Source: PBB1 sp031380885 (GTDB lineage Bacteria; Pseudomonadota; Gammaproteobacteria; Burkholderiales; Burkholderiaceae_C). Taken from it: a stretch of 8,911 bases of DNA. The DNA lies in the NCBI GenBank assembly GCA_031380885.1, contig JANMXL010000065.1, positions 1 to 8,911 on the forward strand, written 5' to 3'. Both the position numbers and the translations under genes were made by a program. A model generated the notes under the pieces. It searched no databases. It was not told the DNA's origin and was given only the letters and a program-made list of their open reading frames with translations. Numbering within the stretch: the stretch's first letter is position 1; the number at the start of each line of letters is the position of its first letter. Of the stretch, positions 5,063-8,911 are shown piece by piece.

Positions 5063-7459
5063 ATGACATTTCCGCTCGGCTCGCTACGCACCTCCACGGC
5101 AGATTCCCCCTCGGGCGTGGGCGTCGCTGGCAGCGATTCCCGCCCGCACGATGGCGCCCGCGGCGCGTTGAAATCCTTCGCCCACGGTGCCGACTGGCAG
5201 CGGCAGGCCCGCGTGCTGATCGGTGGCGTGCTGTGGCTGCTGATGCTGATCGCGTTGCTCACCCACAGCCCGCTCGACGCCGCGTTTTCGACCTCGGGCT
5301 CGGGCGATGCGGCGCGCAACAGCGTCGGTGCGCTGGGCGCCTGGTGGTCCGATCTGTTGCTGTTCCTCCTCGGCTTTTCCGCCTGGTGGCTGATGGCGTT
5401 GGGGCTGCACCGCTGGTTGGCGGCGCTCGCCGACCTGCTGCGCCGCGGAGGCGCCGACACGGCGCATGCCACGCCGATGCGGCCGGGCTGGCCCTCGTGG
5501 GTGTGCTGGCTGGGGTTGGTGCTGCTGCTGTCGGCCAGCACCTCGCTCGAATGGACGCGGATGTACCACGCTGAGTCACAGCTGCCCGGTGGTCATGCCG
5601 GTGGCGTGCTGGGCTACCTGCTGGGGCCATTGAGCATGAAAGGCCTGGGCTTTGCCGGTTCGGGCGTGCTGTGGATCGCCACACTGGTGGCCGGCTTGTC
5701 GCTGGCGTTCCGCTTTTCCTGGCTGCAGCTGGCCGATGCGATCGGCGAGCGGCTCGACGCCTGGCGCGACAGCCGAGTCGAGCGCATCGAGCGCGCCGAA
5801 GACATGCGCCTCGGCGAACAGGCGCTGCGTGAGCGCGAAGACATCGCCGAGGTCGAGCACGAGTTGAGCGAGGACCACGCGCCCATCGTCATCGCCGCCC
5901 CGGTGGTCGAAGTGCCGAAGAGCGACCGCGTGGTCAAGGAGCGCCAGAAGCCGCTGTTCGTCGAACTGGCCGACACCAAATTGCCGCAGGTCGATCTGCT
6001 CGATGCCGCCCCCGGCCGCACCGACACCGTGTCGCTCGAAACGCTGGAGATGACTTCGCGGCTGATCGAAAAAAAGCTGAAGGATTTCGGCGTGGAAGTG
6101 CGGGTCGTGGCCGCATCGCCGGGCCCGGTGATTACCCGCTACGAGATCGAACCGGCCACCGGCGTGAAGGGCGCACAGGTGCTCGGTCTGGCGAAAGACC
6201 TGGCGCGCAGCCTGAGCCTGGTCAGCATCCGCGTGGTCGAAACCATCCCCGGCAAAACCACGATGGCGCTTGAGCTGCCGAACGCGCGCAGGCACACCAT
6301 CTACCTGTCGGAAATTCTCGGCTCGCAGGCCTACAACAGCGCCTCGTCGATGTTGACGATGGGCCTGGGCAAGGACATCGTCGGCGCACCGGTGGTGGCC
6401 GATCTCGCCAAGATGCCGCACTGCCTGGTGGCGGGCACCACCGGCGCCGGCAAGTCGGTGGGCATCAACGCGATGATCCTGAGCCTGCTCTACAAGGCCG
6501 AGGCGCGCGATGTGCGGCTGATCCTGATCGACCCGAAGATGCTGGAGATGAGCGTCTACGAAGGCATCCCGCACCTGCTGTGCCCGGTCGTCATCGACAT
6601 GAAACAGGCCGCCAATGCGCTGAACTGGGCGGTGGGCGAGATGGAGCGCCGCTACAAGCTGATGAGCAAGCTGGGCGTGCGCAACCTCGCCGGCTACAAC
6701 AAGAAGATCGACGAGGCCACCGAGCGCGGCGAGACGCTTCCCAACCCGTTCAGCCTGACGCCGGAGGCGCCCGAGCCGCTGCAGCGCCTGCCGCATGTGG
6801 TGATCGTGATCGACGAGTTGGCCGACCTGATGATGGTCATCGGCAAGAAGATCGAGGAGCTGATCGCCCGCCTCGCGCAGAAGGCCCGCGCAGCCGGCAT
6901 CCATCTGATCCTCGCCACCCAGCGCCCGAGCGTCGACGTGATCACCGGCCTGATCAAGGCCAACATCCCGACGCGGCTGAGCTTCCAGGTCAGCAGCAAG
7001 ATCGACAGCCGCACCATCCTCGACCAGATGGGCGCCGAAGCGCTGCTCGGCATGGGCGACATGCTCTACATGCCGTCGGGCACCGGCCTGCCGATCCGTG
7101 TGCATGGCGCTTTCGTCAGCGACGACGAGGTGCACCGCGTCGTCGCCTACCTGAAGAGCCAGGGCGAGCCGAACTACATCGAAGGCATCCTCGAAGGCGG
7201 GGTGCTCGACGGCGATTCGGGAGAGATCGCCGTCAACGACGGCGGTGGGCCGGGCAACGAGAGCGACGCGATGTACGACTCGGCGGTGGCCATCGTGCTG
7301 CAGCACAAGCGCGCCTCGATCTCACTGGTGCAGCGCCACCTGCGCATCGGCTACAACCGCGCCGCGCGGCTGCTGGAACAAATGGAGAAATCCGGGCTCG
7401 TATCCAGCATGGGCAGCAACGGCAACCGCGACATCATCGTTCCGGCGCGCAGCGAATGA
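5063..7459 (+). CDS. ftsK: DNA translocase FtsK
   Basis: FtsK is anchored at the division septum and pumps chromosomal DNA toward the dif site, coordinating dimer resolution with cell division. The 798-residue protein has four predicted membrane helices (about 51-68, 97-120, 145-163 and 199-218), then a short charged linker (about 221-300, rich in Arg and Glu). The motor follows: an alpha domain from about 325, Walker A GTTGAGKS (458-465), Walker B VIVIDELAD (580-588) and LATQRPSVDVITGLIKANIP (617-636). The C-terminal winged-helix gamma domain (about 738-798, KRASISLVQRHLRIGYNRA) reads the orienting sequences. It is far shorter than E. coli FtsK (1329) because the long Pro/Gln linker is absent, and is close in length to SpoIIIE. 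The start is uncertain: the ATG at 5063 has only GAGCGG directly against it, and an in-frame GTG lies at 5117. lolA overlaps its end by four bases. Confidence 0.96.
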   Translation: MTFPLGSLRTSTADSPSGVGVAGSDSRPHDGARGALKSFAHGADWQRQARVLIGGVLWLLMLIALLTHSPLDAAFSTSGSGDAARNSVGALGAWWSDLLLFLLGFSAWWLMALGLHRWLAALADLLRRGGADTAHATPMRPGWPSWVCWLGLVLLLSASTSLEWTRMYHAESQLPGGHAGGVLGYLLGPLSMKGLGFAGSGVLWIATLVAGLSLAFRFSWLQLADAIGERLDAWRDSRVERIERAEDMRLGEQALREREDIAEVEHELSEDHAPIVIAAPVVEVPKSDRVVKERQKPLFVELADTKLPQVDLLDAAPGRTDTVSLETLEMTSRLIEKKLKDFGVEVRVVAASPGPVITRYEIEPATGVKGAQVLGLAKDLARSLSLVSIRVVETIPGKTTMALELPNARRHTIYLSEILGSQAYNSASSMLTMGLGKDIVGAPVVADLAKMPHCLVAGTTGAGKSVGINAMILSLLYKAEARDVRLILIDPKMLEMSVYEGIPHLLCPVVIDMKQAANALNWAVGEMERRYKLMSKLGVRNLAGYNKKIDEATERGETLPNPFSLTPEAPEPLQRLPHVVIVIDELADLMMVIGKKIEELIARLAQKARAAGIHLILATQRPSVDVITGLIKANIPTRLSFQVSSKIDSRTILDQMGAEALLGMGDMLYMPSGTGLPIRVHGAFVSDDEVHRVVAYLKSQGEPNYIEGILEGGVLDGDSGEIAVNDGGGPGNESDAMYDSAVAIVLQHKRASISLVQRHLRIGYNRAARLLEQMEKSGLVSSMGSNGNRDIIVPARSE

Positions 7460-8076
7460 AGCGCGCCTTCGGGTGGCTCGTGGCGTGGAGCGCGCTGACG
7501 CTCGTGCCGATCGCGGCGCACGCCGATGCAGTCGATGCGCTGAAGGCCTTCGTGCAGCAGGTGAAGACAGGTCGCGCCACCTTCACCCAGACGGTGACGT
7601 CGCCCGACGGCGCCAAGACCAAGACATCGAGCGGCAGTTTCGAATTCGCCCGCCCCGATCGCTTTCGCTTCGCCTACACCAAGCCGTTCGAGCAGCTGAT
7701 CGTCGCCGACGGCCAGAAGGTCTGGATCTACGACAGCGACCTGAACCAGGTCAGCAGCCGCAAGTTCTCGCAGGCATTGGGCGCAACGCCCGCGGCCTTG
7801 CTGGCGGGCAGTGACCTGAGCCGCGATTTCGACCTCGTCGCCCTGCCACCGAAAGACGGGCTCGACTGGGCGAAGGCCACGCCGAAAGCCAAGGACGGCG
7901 CGTTCGAATCGATGCGCATCGGCTTCAAGGGCAAGCAACTCGCCGCGGTCGAGATCACCGACAACTTCGCGCAACGCTCGCGGCTGACGTTCGCGCAGTT
8001 CAACGCCAACGTCGAACTGCCGCTGGAGAATTTCAAGTTCGTCATTCCGAAGGGCGTCGATGTCCTTGAGCAGTGA
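7456..8076 (+). CDS. lolA: Outer-membrane lipoprotein carrier protein LolA
   Basis: LolA is the periplasmic chaperone that takes lipoproteins released by the LolCDE transporter and hands them to LolB at the outer membrane. The 206-residue product starts with a Sec signal peptide (MKR, a hydrophobic stretch, then AHA; predicted cleavage after A23), leaving about 183 residues. Family features include FTQTVTSPDG early in the mature part, SGSFEFARPDRFRFAYTKPF, LIVADGQKVWIYDSDLNQV and the closing ENFKFVIPKGVDVLEQ. The ATG overlaps the ftsK stop (ATGA, 7456-7459), which implies translational coupling. The frame is open far upstream inside ftsK, but the signal peptide fixes this start. The order ftsK-lolA-rarA is the same as in E. 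coli. Confidence 0.96.
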   Translation: MKRAFGWLVAWSALTLVPIAAHADAVDALKAFVQQVKTGRATFTQTVTSPDGAKTKTSSGSFEFARPDRFRFAYTKPFEQLIVADGQKVWIYDSDLNQVSSRKFSQALGATPAALLAGSDLSRDFDLVALPPKDGLDWAKATPKAKDGAFESMRIGFKGKQLAAVEITDNFAQRSRLTFAQFNANVELPLENFKFVIPKGVDVLEQ

Positions 8077-8141
8077 GGCCGTGGCGCTGTCGCTCGGCGC
8101 AGGCCAGGGCCACCGTTCGCGCGCAGAAGGGCCGAAGGGGC

Positions 8142-8911
8142 ATGGCTGATCTGTTTGCGACGGCGCCGACAGCACCGTGGGCCGAGGCCCTGCGGCCGAA
8201 GACGCTCGATGAGGTCATCGGTCAGTCGCACCTGATCGGCGCGGGCAAGCCGCTGCGGTTGGCGTTCGAGTCCGGCAAGCCGCACTCGATGATCCTGTGG
8301 GGGCCGCCTGGCGTCGGCAAGACGACGATCGCGCGGTTGACGGCTTCGGCCTTCAAGTACGAATTCATCGCGTTGTCTGCCGTGTTCTCGGGCGTCAAGG
8401 ACATCCGCGAGGCGATGGCGCAGGCAGAGCAGAACCTCGCCCAGGGCAGGAAGACGATCCTGTTCGTGGACGAAATCCACCGGTTCAACAAGAGCCAGCA
8501 GGATGGGCTGCTGCCCTTCGTGGAGTCGGGGCTGGTCGTGTTCATCGGCGCAACGACGGAGAACCCGTCGTTCGAGGTCAACTCGGCGCTGCTGTCGCGC
8601 GCGCAGGTGTACGTGCTCCATGCCTTGACGGACGATGAACTGCGCCAGTTGTTCAGGCGTGCGCACGACACCTTCATGGCCCACCTTCAGCTTGACGATG
8701 CGGCCGTCAACGTGCTGGTCGGCTACGCCGATGGCGACGCCCGGCGCCTGCTGAATCTGCTGGAGCAGACCGACACGGCAGCGCGCGCCGCCGCGTTGCA
8801 AACGATCGATGCGCTGTTCGTCAAGAACGCGCTGACGGCCAGCGGCAGGCGCTTTGACAACGGCGGTGAGCACTTCTACGACCAGATCTCGGCGCTGCAC
8901 AAGTCGGTGCG
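8142..8911 (+). CDS. rarA: Replication-associated recombination protein RarA (MgsA), 3' partial
   Basis: RarA is a AAA+ ATPase related to clamp loaders and to eukaryotic WRNIP1; it acts at stalled replication forks. The 256 complete codons in the window remain open to the last base, so the C-terminal part is missing. Visible motifs: Walker A GPPGVGKTT (54-62), Walker B ILFVDEIH (106-113), HRFNKSQQD (113-121), sensor 1 GATTENPS (136-143), arginine finger SALLSRA (148-154, R153), sensor 2 GDARRLLNLLE (198-208) and RFDNGGEHFYDQISALHKSV (237-256), all as in E. coli RarA. The ATG at 8142 is preceded by AGAAGGG at 8125-8131, ten bases away; the closer AAGGGG at 8135-8140 is too near to serve well. 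The 65-base gap after lolA has no obvious terminator, so it probably shares the ftsK-lolA transcript. Confidence 0.97.
   Translation, partial: MADLFATAPTAPWAEALRPKTLDEVIGQSHLIGAGKPLRLAFESGKPHSMILWGPPGVGKTTIARLTASAFKYEFIALSAVFSGVKDIREAMAQAEQNLAQGRKTILFVDEIHRFNKSQQDGLLPFVESGLVVFIGATTENPSFEVNSALLSRAQVYVLHALTDDELRQLFRRAHDTFMAHLQLDDAAVNVLVGYADGDARRLLNLLEQTDTAARAAALQTIDALFVKNALTASGRRFDNGGEHFYDQISALHKSV

Noticed and set aside
5576..7306. A 576-codon open frame on the minus strand
   Set aside because: It lies wholly opposite ftsK, its translation is low-complexity (rich in His, Ala, Asp, Gln, Arg) with no recognisable motif, and high GC makes long antisense frames common.
6580..7455. In-frame extension of lolA by 292 codons upstream, inside ftsK
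   Set aside because: The extension is Arg/Ala/Pro-rich shadow sequence of ftsK in another frame. LolA must begin with its signal peptide, which starts at 7456.
7728..8900. A 390-codon minus-strand frame opposite lolA and rarA
   Set aside because: It spans two clear plus-strand genes and shows no family motif.
1..8911. A new defence, mobile or biosynthetic system
   Set aside because: Every large open frame with real protein motifs is a known housekeeping or common regulatory family, gene order is conserved, and there are no repeats, transposase genes or composition breaks visible by eye.

Overview
The window is GC-rich chromosomal DNA with dense, ordinary coding. Protein similarity and gene content (an RsmB/NOP-type methyltransferase beside a long DesA-type desaturase, a C- type L33, and a Crp/Fnr regulator beside trxB) point to a betaproteobacterium, most likely Burkholderiales of the Rubrivivax/Leptothrix/Methylibium kind. 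That placement comes from recalled family resemblance, not a search. I saw no mobile element, CRISPR array, tRNA or rRNA gene.

Layout, left to right. A 5'-truncated rRNA m5C methyltransferase gene (1-1125, +) is followed by a 167-base gap holding an FNR-type dyad and a -10-like hexamer. Next is a membrane fatty acid desaturase (1293-2516, +) whose C-terminal third looks like a piece of an ISL3-family transposase. Two hairpin terminators (2538-2608) separate it from the convergent rpmB-rpmG pair (ribosomal proteins L28 and L33, minus strand), which has its own promoter and a strongly folded leader. Thioredoxin reductase trxB (3235-4185, -) lies upstream of that pair on the same strand. It is divergent from a Crp/Fnr-family regulator gene (4342-5004, +), and a perfect 7-bp inverted repeat sits between the two. 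After a probable terminator come ftsK (DNA translocase), lolA (periplasmic lipoprotein carrier) and rarA (AAA+ ATPase at stalled forks, cut by the window end), all on the plus strand and probably one transcription unit.

The right half matches the E. coli order trxB-lrp-ftsK-lolA-rarA, with the Lrp slot taken by a Crp/Fnr protein. The genes are mostly housekeeping: ribosome assembly, redox balance, chromosome segregation, outer-membrane lipoprotein transport and replication-fork maintenance. I do not see an undescribed multi-gene system. The points most worth following are the transposase-like tail on the desaturase, the two palindromic operator candidates, and the unusual ligand and DNA-contact residues of the Crp/Fnr regulator.
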